DNA of 64,000 nucleotides from Sepioteuthis lessoniana (lineage: Eukaryota > Mollusca > Cephalopoda > Myopsida > Loliginidae), in NCBI GenBank assembly GCA_963585895.1, contig OY757911.1, positions 95,149,148-95,213,147 on the forward strand, given 5' to 3'. Positions 1 to 10,154 of this stretch are shown in pieces. The position numbers and the translations under genes are program-made. The notes under the pieces are model-generated. The model saw only the letters and a program-made list of their open reading frames with translations. It did no database searches and was not told the DNA's origin. Every line of letters begins with the position of its first letter. Positions within the stretch are counted from its first letter, which is position 1.

Positions 1-654
1 AGTTATGTAGTTACTGCAATGTAGCTGGGATAGTCTTATCATTTAACTGCGAAATTATAGTTTGGGTCAGAAATAATACACATTCGAAAGTAGCAACTGT
101 TCTAGATTTGTCTCGACTAACAGTAGATAAGGATAAATGAGCAATTTATGAATCTCAAAGAGACATCGATCTCATATATTACGTACTGGGACATATATAA
201 GTAATTGATGCCAAATTAATTATTAATTATACTAGTAAACACAATTTTTTGCTACCTAGAAACAAAACACGATTTTAGCTAATTTGATGGTGTAGATTCC
301 GAAAATTACTTAAGTTTTTTTTTTTTTTCTTTTCAATGGTTAGCTACTGTTTTCGCTTTCCTATAATTGCTCATTTTTAGCAAAAGATAAGATCAATTTA
401 CGATATTAGCTGGTCGCAAAGTTTAGTAAATAAAGAACGTAGAAACCCAACAATTTTCGTGTAAGCCAAGTAATTTATGACAGCCACCTGAAATAAACGC
501 TTTTTATAAGAAAAAAGGTGTTTTTGAGTCCAAAACATTCAATAGAAGTAGCGATCGTTTTAAGTTTATCGCCAAAATTTAAAAAAACCTGACGAACTTT
601 TGTATTAGTATAATTTATTAAACAGGATGATTAGGGTGACAGAAAAAATGAAAC
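1..654. other. Unannotated AT-rich stretch
   Basis: I see no supported gene or recognisable repeat here. There is a short T-rich run near 315-330. Reading frames are short and frequently stopped. Confidence 0.5.
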
Positions 655-1325
655 ACTAAAATCTTCTGTTTGATATTTCTAAATTCATCCCTTCACTAGA
701 GAAAGGAACTAAGCACATTGAGAGCTTTTGTTTTCACAGTTGGAAAGAAACTCCAACTAAAGACATCCAAACTGCATGCACCTATTCCATTCTATATGAT
801 AAACATCAGGAAATGGTTTCACTTTAACATCTGCCCTTCCAAAAGAAAAAAAATCATGTTCCCTCCCTTGCATATGAAGTTGGGATTAATGAAACAGTAT
901 GTAAAATCACTGGAAAAAGTAAATATTTTGAGAATATATATAAATCGTTTCCAGGATTTGGCACTAAAAAACTCAAAGCAGCAATGTGTGATGGTCCTGA
1001 TATCGGGAAGATCATTAAGGATGTTGAATTTATTAATTCAATTAATAACTTAGAATTACGCACTTGGACATCGTTTGTTGACATAGTAAAAAACTTTGAG
1101 CAATCGTTGAGCCGAAAAGAATAAATATTTAGTGGAAAAGGTGTTGGAAAGTGCACTTGGCATATATACTAATATGGATATTTAGGTTCATTTTTACATA
1201 GCCATCGAGATAAATTTCCGAATAATTGTGGTGATGTGAGTGATGAACAAGAACGATTCCATAAGGGGATTTAATCAATGGACGAGATTTACGAGGGACG
1301 GCGGGAAAAACGAATGATGACAGCC
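655..1325 (+). pseudogene. Decayed fragment of a multicopy invertebrate protein family
   Basis: Seen: short motifs in two plus frames. PPLHMKLGLMKQYVKSL lies at about 857-910 in one frame. In another frame follow KLKAAMCDGPDIGKIIKD (about 970-1025), WTSFVDIVKNF (about 1067-1099) and, after stops, LHSHRDKFPNNCGDVSDEQ and ERFHKGI (about 1194-1275). The motif order matches a large uncharacterised family found in many copies in insects and cephalopods, where the same region reads roughly LPPLHIKLG, then a W-SFVD-VKNF block, then YLHSHL-FPEN-GD-SDEQGERFH. The function of that family is unknown to me; its copy number suggests mobile-element ancestry. At least one frameshift (near 955) and stops after SLSRKE make this copy non-functional. 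No start or splice sites can be assigned. The family match is from memory and should be checked by translated search. Confidence 0.55.
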
Positions 1326-2890
1326 AATTAAGAAAGAGAAGATTTTAACCATAGTTATGTTCATGAAGGTTTTATTTCGGCTGTTAATTTATTAAATGAT
1401 TTGATGAAAATATTTGTCGGTTTTAGTATATTCAATCATGTTGTTTTTAAAGACTAAAGTTCTCTTATTGCAAAAAGTGTATTCCTCAATAAGCAGACCA
1501 ATATTTGTAATCCTGATGCGAATTGAGAGCTTTCTATGATTTTACTTTGAGAAATATTGCCATCGGTCAATATCATATATGAAGAAAACAAATGAAAAAC
1601 AACTTTTTTTCTCAAAATGAAGCATTTCTGTAAAGTAAAAATTGTTGATAACCAAGAAAAAGTAAGCTCAGTTTCAGATTCAGCGCCCTCAAATTAGCCC
1701 AAAAATATTTTTCATGTCTCGACATCATTTCAATTATTTTTTTGTTAACCAGTGTAATTTGTATTATACATTTTTACGAGAAAATCAAATTGTTTCCTTG
1801 ATATTAGTGTTAGTTTCTTTAAATCTTTTATCTACAGTGTGAAAACCTATCGCTATTATCAAATAGAAATTATAATTTAAAATTAGATAAGTATTAGTAT
1901 AAGATTAGAATAACTGAAACCATTTAACTGTGTGAACATTATTTGTATTTGAAAGAATTACATGATATTATAACTGTGTACAAAAATACTCAAAAATGAA
2001 CTACACAACAATGTAAATGAAAACATGCAATGAACCCATTACCCTGATATATAGATATATAATAACCTGAAGTTGAAATCAATCAAGGGATCAATGTCAG
2101 CCAGATATCCCAAAAGAAACCAATCCCTCTCAGATATAAATCATATGACATGATTAATAACAACGCCATTTTATGTGCTCATATAATTTTCTTTTTTTGG
2201 TGATTTTTTCTTTCATAATAATGTATCTAGCTAACACGGACCTCGATATAAAAATAAAGATTGAGCATATCGACCGCTCCTTTTAAGAGTTTCACTCTAA
2301 CTTATTCCTAATTTCTAAAATAATTTGGGTCACCAGATTAAAACTACCTATTCAATGCCAAGCTGTCATTTGACCCTGGGTTCAACAGCATTTAATCATA
2401 CTGATTGATTCGTGGTTTTTCGAAGCGTTTAACGTCTCAAGACTTAATTTCACTGTTGCTCTACATGTCGATAATAGATCTTACTAATCGATTATGTTGT
2501 AATATGAACTCTGGACAACGTAAGGAAAGATAAGATTAACGCATCTGTACATACAATCACATTTAACTTTTAATTTACAGAAAATTCACATCAATATTAT
2601 TTAGAAGAAAGAATATACTGATATATCCCTTAATCAAAAAATGTTTACATATTAAATAAGAAAAAAGTAATATCTAAAAGAGGCACACACATAAAAAGGA
2701 GATTACTTGATTGATGGAAAGTTACATTAGCATGATTATGTGGCTTTATTGTTTAATTACAGGTCAGAAGACATATCTTCTGTACAAAGAAGAAGGAAAA
2801 GCAGCCAATAATGTGTATCTTACTCTTTCATTTGACTGATTACAGGAAAACCAACGGATGCACTCATTCTCTAACGGAGATAAGGATTTA
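1326..2890. other. Unannotated AT-rich stretch
   Basis: No supported gene, RNA or repeat seen. Frames are short and interrupted. This is ordinary AT-rich intergenic or intronic DNA as far as I can tell. Confidence 0.5.
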
Positions 2891-3094
2891 TTATATCCCT
2901 ACAACAATATATTGAAAGGACAAATCCATTTGATCACATATGCAATAAAACAGTTTGACTCTGAACGTTTGTTTCAGTTTTAAAACGACACATGCAAAAG
3001 CAATACTATTTACATAAAACATAATAGGATCCTCAAATAAATCGTAAAAGAAATAAAATAAATTATAAAAAATTGTACCACGTGAAAACGTAAG

Positions 3095-3188
3095 TAACTT
3101 TCCCTCTCTCTCTATCTCCCTCTCTTTCTCTTTCTTTGACTCTGTATATATATCTATATCTTTATATATATATATATATATATATATA
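3095..3188. repeat. CT-rich tract followed by (TA)n
   Basis: A CTCTCT/CTTT-rich pyrimidine tract at about 3100-3140 is followed by TATATCTATATC and then pure TA from about 3162 to 3188. A minus-strand reading frame across it (2891-3361) consists largely of repeat-encoded residues and is not a gene. Confidence 0.85.
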
Positions 3189-3659
3189 ATCATTAAAGAT
3201 ATTTTCATGTGATTTTTGAAATGCAAGAAACAAGACATTGCATATTTTTCTCTCACACATGATGTATATTCATTATACTTTCCTCTAGATAGTAAAAAAA
3301 TACTAATATTTAGTAAACAATTTTCATTTGGATTCTTTGAGGAATATTTTATGAAGGCCATGTTGAGTTTTAAAAGATAATGTTTTGCATCTCATTTGTT
3401 TTTAGTTCATTACCTGCTAAATAGAAAGATAAAAAACAAGTGAGTATCGACTGCATGAGCTAATACCATAAAATTTTACAACGATTTTTACTTGAACGCC
3501 CAGAGATATTTTAAAAGCAAAAATCAACAGCCAAGACAACGCTACCAAAGCTTTATACATGGTTACTAAAAGAGAGTATATGGCGTTTTTAAAAAATGAG
3601 GAATGAAAGAAGAAAAAAATGTGAATAAGTGTCGAAACACAAGTGGAAATAATATATAA

Positions 3660-3734
3660 AGGGTATTTATAAAAAAAATGGTATCTCCTGCGATGTGCGG
3701 GGTGTTTCAGGAAGATTGATATGATTTCGTTATC
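3660..3734. repeat. Short dispersed motif shared with 6955-7030
   Basis: The phrase GTGTTTCAGGAAGATTGATA followed by TGATTTCGTTATCTAA at 3700-3737 recurs as GTGTTTCAGAAAAATATATG followed by TAATTTCGTTATCTAA near 6992-7026. In both places a GGGTATTT/GGGTTTCC stretch lies about 40-50 bp upstream. It may be the end of another DNA transposon. It abuts the truncated side of the mariner remnant. Confidence 0.4.
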
Positions 3735-4225
3735 TAAAAAATTCCACCGTTTCTCAACATATTAACCCATACCCTAACACTCACCCTTTGGCAAATCAAC
3801 TCTGGTCTATTGATTTCCTTACTCCTCCCACATCTATCCTTATCCCTCACAGACTCCCTGCCTTCCTTGAATCTCTTATGCCACTCAAAAACTGATGCTC
3901 GATTCATGCCAGATTGTCTAAAATCAGTCTGAAGCATTTCATAGGTCTCTGTGGCATTTTTTCCCTGTTTAAAAGAGAATTTTATTGCATATCGTTCTTC
4001 TAAAGTGTTAGATTGCCTTTTTGAAATTCACCAGCTGTGAAAATCAGGATTTAGCAGGGTGTATTCGAATTGCTGCTGTAGCTGTTTACTTGAACGTGAA
4101 ATCATAAAAAATCGTCAGTCATCTCATATGATGTATAGCAATAACATATTGAATTTTCAAGCGTCTCCGACAAGTTTAAATGCCCATACGAAAAAAGTCT
4201 TGAAACTTATCGTATGCTCCTAGTA
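3735..4225 (-). mobile_element. Truncated mariner-like element (Mar-del), 5' half
   Basis: Seen: a minus-strand frame of 67 codons at 3734-3937 contains MNRASVFEWHKRFKEGRESV and DRCGRSKE, the N-terminal helix-turn-helix region typical of mariner transposases (DNA cut-and-paste, TA target). The outer end near 4225 reads on the minus strand as a terminal repeat containing ATAAGTTTCAAGAC, matching the ends of the copies at 16853 and 26090. After PELICQ the frame runs into a telomere-like stretch (RVSVRVW, about 3765-3795), at the same point as in the other two copies. It then stops matching after ATGTTGAG (about 3748). The catalytic part is absent and the start codon is not preserved, so this is a dead 5' fragment. 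Confidence 0.8.
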
Positions 4226-5065
4226 TTTAACAAAATCTAAAACATATTACTATAGAAATAAATTAGAATAGGTATCCTTGAAACGCAGGCCAAAATCATT
4301 GACAAAGTATATCAATAAAAATTGAATATTAGACGGTGTGAAAGTTCTTTTACTTAATCGGAAGAAACTGAATCGCGATCTAAAAAAAGACCTGTTCGTT
4401 CGGCGAATGGGTTATCATAAGTCTTCACAGCTTATTTTATGATGTTGCCTTGACTACACTTGGTAGATATACTGGAATGATTTCCTGTTTCTTTATTCGG
4501 GTTTTGATTTCAAAAGTGTTCTTTAAAACTGCATTTCCACGCACCTTTTCAAACAGCCATATTTGACATGATAAGATGGTGAAGCAAAGTATCCGAGCCT
4601 TTCCTAAGGCTATCAATATGAAGTGAAACGCAAACAATATCGACTTTAGAGTAAGTTAGACCTGACGATTTCATTCCCTGAATAGAAGTTTTTTTCCGCT
4701 TATGCACCTCCCAGAAAATAAAGACACATAAAAAAGTGTTTTTTGGATAGAAGCATTTATTCAAAAAAATTCACATTTGTACTAAAAAAAAAACGAAATA
4801 GAAATACGAGTCATGTATAGTTTTGAAGCATAAAGCTGGAATTCATCCAAGTTTTAGACGTGTTAAAACTACTGTGTAGTAGCAACTAGATTCTAAGGAA
4901 GTATTTAGAGTTAAAGTTCGATGGGAATTCGATGATGAATCCGGATGTGGTTTTAATCAAATCCTGGTAGCTGCCCCTCTCAGAAAAGCTACTGAACACC
5001 TCCTTTCATCCGATCTCACAAACTATTCATGTAAGTTGAAGAAGATATTCTGGGGACTAGACTGC
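4226..5065. other. Unannotated stretch
   Basis: No supported feature. Two overlapping minus frames at 4437-4764 show no recognisable motif and look fortuitous. Confidence 0.45.
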
Positions 5066-5069
5066 TGAA

Positions 5070-5270
5070 CAAACAGTCACGAACTCATTAGCGAGGTCCT
5101 TGTGTGCTCTATCACTCATGGATATGACAGTGTTGGATGACTGGAGAATAATGAATGTCGTCTGGAGGACCTGCCAAGAGCGATGGACGATATGGATGAA
5201 TGGTGAGAAAGAGTCAAGGAAATCTTTCCTATCAGCACGACTAGATGATAGTGATGACAGAATAAAAAAA
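5070..5270 (+). mobile_element. LINE-R 3' end remnant
   Basis: Seen: degenerate plus-strand sequence parallels the 3' end of the LINE copies at 34487 and 46480. It has GAACTCATTAGCGAGGTCCT, then GAGGACCTGCCAAGAGCGAT, AATGGTGAGAAAGAGTCAAG, and a GATGATAGTGATGAC end. The equivalent protein phrases (DELIRDVLL, EDLPEAMNDRE, RVRDIRA) are broken by indels. It is a short, old, 5'-truncated copy with no coding capacity. Confidence 0.6.
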
Positions 5271-5469
5271 AGCGCACGATTGTTGTTTGGTGTTTTTTTA
5301 CCGTTAGTCAATAACGATATCATTTTCCCCAGCAAACACATAGTTTCAAACAACCAATGATATTTTTAAAAGGTTATATCTACGACAATTCAAAAAAGTA
5401 ATATGTACACAGTTATATAGTTTCAATTAGTTTAATCTAATAAGATATTTTTCATACCCTTATATTGTT

Positions 5470-5690
5470 TCAATCATTGGCCTAGTGAATATGGTCCGGG
5501 AGACCTGGGTTCAATCCCAGGTCGTGTTTTACCAAAGACTTTGAAAATGGTACTTTATACCTCCTCGTTTGACACTCAGCAATATAAGATACGTATCAAG
5601 GGTAAAGTGGAGCAATCAAGGAAAAGGAGTGCGGCCTCCCTTACACTGCGGTGTAGTAGCAATTGAAAAGGAGCCTCCTGGTCGCCCTAA
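5470..5690 (+). mobile_element. SINE-B copy (tRNA-headed)
   Basis: Seen: head with CATTGGCCTAGTG (A-box-like) and GGTTCAATCCC (B box of a pol III promoter) at about 5475-5517. A body follows with GGTACTTTATACC, AACACTCAGC-like and GGGTAAAGTGGAGCAATC phrases and the CACTGCGGTGTAG palindrome. Other copies of the family lie near 13010, 22258, 28804, 29893 and 58179. The 3' tail seen in other copies (ending CCAACTTTATTTAC) is lost after GGTCGCC. Confidence 0.8.
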
Positions 5691-6044
5691 ACTACAACTA
5701 CTGTTACATGTCTTGAAACAATTAATAATAAAAATTTCCTTGGATCAACTCATAATACACAAAATTTGAACATTGTTATATGTTTTATCTAATAATAATA
5801 ATACAATGATACTTTTTTAAACTGAAGCATTTGACCAAAGATGGGATCCAAACAAGAGTATTTGGTTTGGGCTCTTTGTTCAATGTTATATCAACATTCA
5901 TTTATTTTTATTTAATGACTAATTCATAATTGTAGAAGAACACTAGTTCTACTATTTAACTCAGAGAGGAGGAATAAAGGAGACTATTATCTTTCTAAAA
6001 GATTGTTGTCGGAAGGCGAACGAGATCCTAAGGGTATTAGCATT

Positions 6045-6155
6045 TCTCCTCAGAGTTGACCTGGTAGTAATTGCCATAAAAAGAGGTGACTATACACTCT
6101 CAAGACATCCAGAAATGAAACTTCACACTGAAATGATTTTTGTATCATGCACAAG
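6045..6155 (+). repeat. Degenerate Rep-C fragment
   Basis: Short region with the ordered phrases GACCTGGTAGTAATTGCCAT, CATCCAGAAATGAAACTTCA and GATTTTTGTATCATG. These parallel the conserved block of Rep-C (GACCTGGGAGCAATGGCAAT, CTGGAACCTCACCATCAGAT, TTTAGTGTCATA). Strongly diverged. Confidence 0.35.
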
Positions 6156-6667
6156 AAGGAAAAGCAACTGGAAAAAAAGAGAAAAAATAAAGAAGGAAAA
6201 ATGTAGAATCAATATTATTTACACCTTTTTTCAAATATGAAAATTTAAAAATGCCCGACGTAGATAAGAAGAAAAGATGCTTTCATTTTGTTTTAGGAAT
6301 GAAAATTACGAGAACATTCCATATTTTCCCTATCAATATTGGGTTATTCCATAATATTTCCTGTGAATGGTTTGGAAAAAAAAATCATGCCATTGTTTTA
6401 AGTAATTTAATTTACTTTGTTTGAGGAATATTTTCTAAAACTAGAAAGTTAAGCTCAAAAGAAGAATATTTCTAACTTATATCTTTAGTTTATAAACTTC
6501 TTTAGAAAAAGGTGAACATCTTCTAAGTATGCTAATTTGATAAACGTTTACTACAAATTTATACTAAAATACTCAGAAGGATTTTAAAACAACGCCAACA
6601 AAATACTTACCAACATCACTATAGTTAGTGTACCAGGTGCTTTATAAATGAACTGGAAAAGATAAGA

Positions 6668-6899
6668 GTGTCCTCGTGGTGTAATGGTTAAAGCGATGGA
6701 CTGCAGAATCGTAGTATGCGAGTTCGTACTCCAATCGCGCAATTACGTTCACTTTCGGGCAAATGCCCTTGGGAATGCTATGAACCCCCTTATCCTCCCA
6801 GCTATGGTTTAAATAGCACCACTACTGTTCTTCTAGGAGAATAGCTTCGGCATTAAATAACCTACAAAGGTTGAAATGCCATTAAGAAAGAAAGAATGT
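6668..6899 (+). mobile_element. SINE-A copy with target-site duplication
   Basis: Seen: tRNA-like head TCCTCGTGGTGTAATGGTTA (A box) with GAGTTCGTACTCC (degenerate B box) near 6720. The body contains CTATGGTTTAAATAGCACC and TTCTTCTAGGAGAATAGCTT. The tail contains the hairpin GGCAT / AACCT-ACAA-AGGTT / ATGCC at about 6850-6881. An 8 bp direct repeat AAAAGATA flanks it (6657-6664 and 6900-6907), consistent with target-primed integration. SINEs make no protein and depend on a LINE reverse transcriptase. Confidence 0.85.
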
Positions 6900-6954
6900 A
6901 AAAGATATAAAGCTTGAAAAAAGTTGAAAAAATTACTGAAAACATATATAGAGG

Positions 6955-7030
6955 GTTTCCAAAAATTTATATCATTTAAGATGTACACAGTGTTTCAGAA
7001 AAATATATGTAATTTCGTTATCTAATAACC
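6955..7030. repeat. Short dispersed motif shared with 3660-3734
   Basis: Contains GTGTTTCAGAAAAATATATG followed by TAATTTCGTTATCTAA, paralleling 3700-3737. Possible transposon end; the class is not identifiable. Confidence 0.35.
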
Positions 7031-7276
7031 TGTCCAATTCTCGTTCAAATAATCTCAAAATTTTCAGTGAACGTATCGAAACAAAAGAGAATGCTCAATG
7101 TAATGTTTAAACACTTTCTTTTAAAGAGAATGGGATTTATGCAACTGAAAAGAAAAAAACATAAAATTTGAAGTGAAATTCTTAATTGATTCGATACATT
7201 TTATTAAAATTTGAGATACATTTTTTCAAGTGGTGGTTGAATTATTAGATTACGAAATATTATCCTCTTCAAAATA

Positions 7277-7300
7277 TTATATATATATATATATATATAT
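7277..7300. repeat. (TA)n microsatellite
   Basis: Uninterrupted TA dinucleotides over 24 bp. Confidence 0.9.
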
Positions 7301-7701
7301 CGTTACACGGTAGATTTGACATTAATAGTTTATTTTATATGCGAAAAATAATATTTGAACGACACTCAAGTGAACCTGGTATCTTTTTGACAGAGTGTCA
7401 GTTTAATCAATGTAAACACTGTTAAAGCTGCAATACAAATAACATTACAAAATTTTTATCCAAATTAAAGACAAAACTAAGACAAAACTAAACCGAAAAA
7501 GACTAATGGAAAAAATAAAGACCAGGTGTAAATAATTACATGACTTGGAAACATGCAATGAGTTTTTTTTAATGTCATTTCCATATTAACAAACTCTATT
7601 AGCTCCCAAATCGACAAGTAAAATAGTAGTGAATGTTAGCTGTGAACAGATAGAAATGAGAACGTTGAGTGTGAACGCTTAGCAAAAAAACTACTCAATA
7701 A

Positions 7702-7953
7702 AATTTTGGGAAAGAAACGTTGGCCTCTGGTAATTATGCAAAAGGATCGGGCGAGACTGTAAATTCCAATGGTGTGTCAGAAAAACAAGCTGTTGTTGTA
7801 CGACAAAAAAGGATATATTTCACGGTTCCTGAAACTCATACGGATCCTTCTCAACAAGATTATAAACAAACAGAGGTCTATCTATCAAATAGTATTCGCT
7901 TTATGTTTGAAGGTTTTGTTATTCGGGAAGATAAAAATATAAAACTGAAATAA
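7702..7953 (+). other. Orphan open frame, possible exon remnant
   Basis: A plus frame open from 7702 to the stop at 7951-7953 (about 83 codons) has unusually coding-like composition for this window. It is rich in D, E, K and T, with few homopolymers, for example RIYFTVPETHTDPSQQDY and SIRFMFEGFVIRE. There is no ATG at a sensible start: the first candidate is TTG at 7720 and a TAA lies at 7699. I recognise no family. It could be a degenerate exon or a fragment of an unrecognised mobile element; chance is the main alternative. Confidence 0.15.
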
Positions 7954-8124
7954 ACTGTTAAGCTGCAAAATAATATCTCCTTGCAAAATATTCTAAAGGC
8001 TGTGGAATATGATGGTATAATTGAGACCGTTGTTAACATAGTTGGTGGTAGAGAAGAATTTTGCCAAAAAGATTGAAAGTATTTTGTATAACAGAAAGGG
8101 TTAAATGATATCACTTTGTATTTC

Positions 8125-8190
8125 TATAAGAATTGCTTTCGCATTAATTAACCCATGAAGGTTGATATGATATCGGACAAGAAAACCTAA
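8125..8190 (+). repeat. SINE-A tail fragment
   Basis: Contains TTCGCATTAATTAACCCATG followed by AAGGTTGATATGATAT, a diverged copy of the SINE-A/Rep-C 3' tail. The head is absent. Confidence 0.45.
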
Positions 8191-8194
8191 TCAA

Positions 8195-9530
8195 ACCTTA
8201 TTTGACGGAAATTTAACACTATAGCGTCAGTTCAGATCTTAGACTCTTTGGGAATATCTGGTGCAGTAAACATCCCTGTCTATCCTCTTTAAATCTGACC
8301 TTGTGGATGAGGGTTAGTTAAGGACTGATTGCTATTACAGTGAACTTACCTTGGGAGGAACGTTATTTATTCGTTTCAGAGATTTTAGATATCTTCAAAA
8401 ACACCTGAAATAATGAATATCTCAAAGAAATATTCAATACGTGTAATTTTCATGGTTGGTCGGGTAGTATTAACCTTATACTTTTAAAATAATTGTGTCC
8501 CTAATCCTCCTTTTTAAGGTTGGGTGGCCGTTGAGATTAAATGGATTAATCATTATAGATTCGACACCTGCCAGCAACAGTTAGAATAAGTATATACCGG
8601 TAAGTACAGCGCCATCTTCCTCTAGGAATGATTAACGTTCACCTTTTGTACAGCGAGTAGGACAGCGTGAAAAATAATCCCACGGAAAAGCCAGTGTAAT
8701 CAGTATTCTTCCATATACCTTAAAATCTACCAAGACGTGTCATGAATAAACTTCTGAAAGTTAGGTTGAAATCGAATAAAAAAATGGTGAAACGTTCACT
8801 GTCAGGATGTATGGATATTTGGTGCCGAAATAAAGAACACAGAGGACAAATCGAGTACTAGTTGCAATGTTCTTTTTTGATGTTCATACGGTGAATATCT
8901 TGACTTTTTCGCTAAATTCATATGCTGTTTAATGTTCATTTTTTTTATTGATAACTTTACTTGATGTGTCACCATCGTCTCTTCCCGAATCTACTGACAA
9001 AAGTTGAACAAACACAAAGAAAATTCAAAATTTTCTCATGAAAAAGTAGAACGAGTACAATAGATTGTCGCCTTTTGTTTCTTGTGAGAAACTGCAAGGA
9101 AGATAATCCGAAGTGAAAAGGACACCATTTGTTCACTTTAAGTAGTAACATTTTGAATATATCAATATTTGAATAAAACCCTAGCAAATAATGAAAAAAG
9201 TCTAACTTTCTTTTCTTTTTTAATTATTTTCCTTGCCGACCCCAATTATGGGAAATAAGATAAAAATGTTTTTATCGAAGTTAATTTCGTATGACATTTA
9301 TGTAAAAAATGACTTGCATGATAATCTTGGAGAAAATTTCTCCCGAGATGAGTCTTTTCCTCAATCGGTGCCCTGTAATTATGTCAACTATTGGATATCA
9401 GGTAATGAAAATTAAATTTAGATTTGTTTGTCTACCGGTATAGCAACGTTTTATAGGGCTATTAATGCCGACATTTAATTCATTAATAATTGTAATTATG
9501 ACGATATTTTCAATATCAATTGCATTTTTT
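8195..9530. other. Unannotated AT-rich stretch
   Basis: No supported feature. Frames at 8969-9187 (minus) and 9233-9415 (plus) have no recognisable motif. Confidence 0.45.
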
Positions 9531-9534
9531 TAAA

Positions 9535-9760
9535 ACTGCACCATCTATACGTTAGGGGCTATAGAATATGCGAATGCATCCTAAAGAGGGGTATGATCAA
9601 CCTCCAATGAATTTAAACGATCTTATGATGAGGTTCAATTCGTGTGACATTGGAGTATCTTGATTACTTCTTTATTGCCATAATTCCCAGATAGAATACT
9701 AGTATCTTTTAGGGTCAAATCTAATGATCAAAGAGAAATAGTGTCCGGGATATAATAATA
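9535..9760 (-). repeat. Degenerate Rep-C conserved block
   Basis: Read on the plus strand it has the order GGGGCTATAGAATATGCGAA, AAAGAGGGGTATGATC, CCTCCAATGAATTTAAACGA, CTTATGATGAGGTTCAATTC, GCCATAATTCCCAG and TTTTAGGGTCAAAT. This parallels the Rep-C block in the same orientation as copies at 43390 and 44265. Much diverged; the tandem array and tail are not seen. Confidence 0.55.
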
Positions 9761-9784
9761 AATTGCATCAGATAATGAGTTTCA

Positions 9785-10150
9785 AGACTTGGAGCTACCA
9801 TCCATCCTTCTCATTCATCGCTGCCGGCAGGTTTTCCAAACTTTATCCTGTCTCCGCACAGAACTGCAGTAGATAGGTTTTTGCTGGTTAGTCAACACTG
9901 GTACGTCCATGTGTAGGTGTTCATAGAAGAATGTCTTTTATGTATTCGTTCTTGCTTTTCTAGCAGTGTCCATCATGTTTTATTTGTCTTACTGTGATTG
10001 TTTTAGTGATGGTAGTTAAGTGATCGTCCAGCTATTCTTTCGTTGTATGTTGTCTCCAAGATTTATTCAATATATCTCGCGGCATTCTTGTACAGTTGTC
10101 ATGCCTCCGACTCCTTAGACCAACGACGGGTCACATATTCAATGAACGAT
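9785..10150 (-). mobile_element. LINE-R 3' end remnant
   Basis: Antisense of the LINE 3' end. Plus-strand phrases TTCATCGCTGCCGGCAGGTT, GCTTTTCTAGCAGTGTCCA and TTCAATATATCTCGCGGCAT correspond in reverse to the MNDRE, HCWR(S/R)RDE and MLRAILNKS parts of the LINE-R C-terminus. Frames are broken. The same antisense phrases recur at 19600-19960 in the better copy. Confidence 0.75.
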
Positions 10151-10154
10151 TGAA

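Noticed and set aside
2891-3361. 156-codon minus frame
   Set aside because: Contains IYIYIY and KEKEREIERE from TA and CT microsatellites; no motif elsewhere in it.
5100-5360. Overlapping plus (86 codons) and minus (98 codons) frames
   Set aside because: The region is a decayed LINE 3' end; the frames are by-products.
6670-6745. Functional tRNA gene
   Set aside because: A and B boxes are tRNA-like, but the sequence belongs to a multicopy SINE and does not form a full cloverleaf with a normal acceptor stem.
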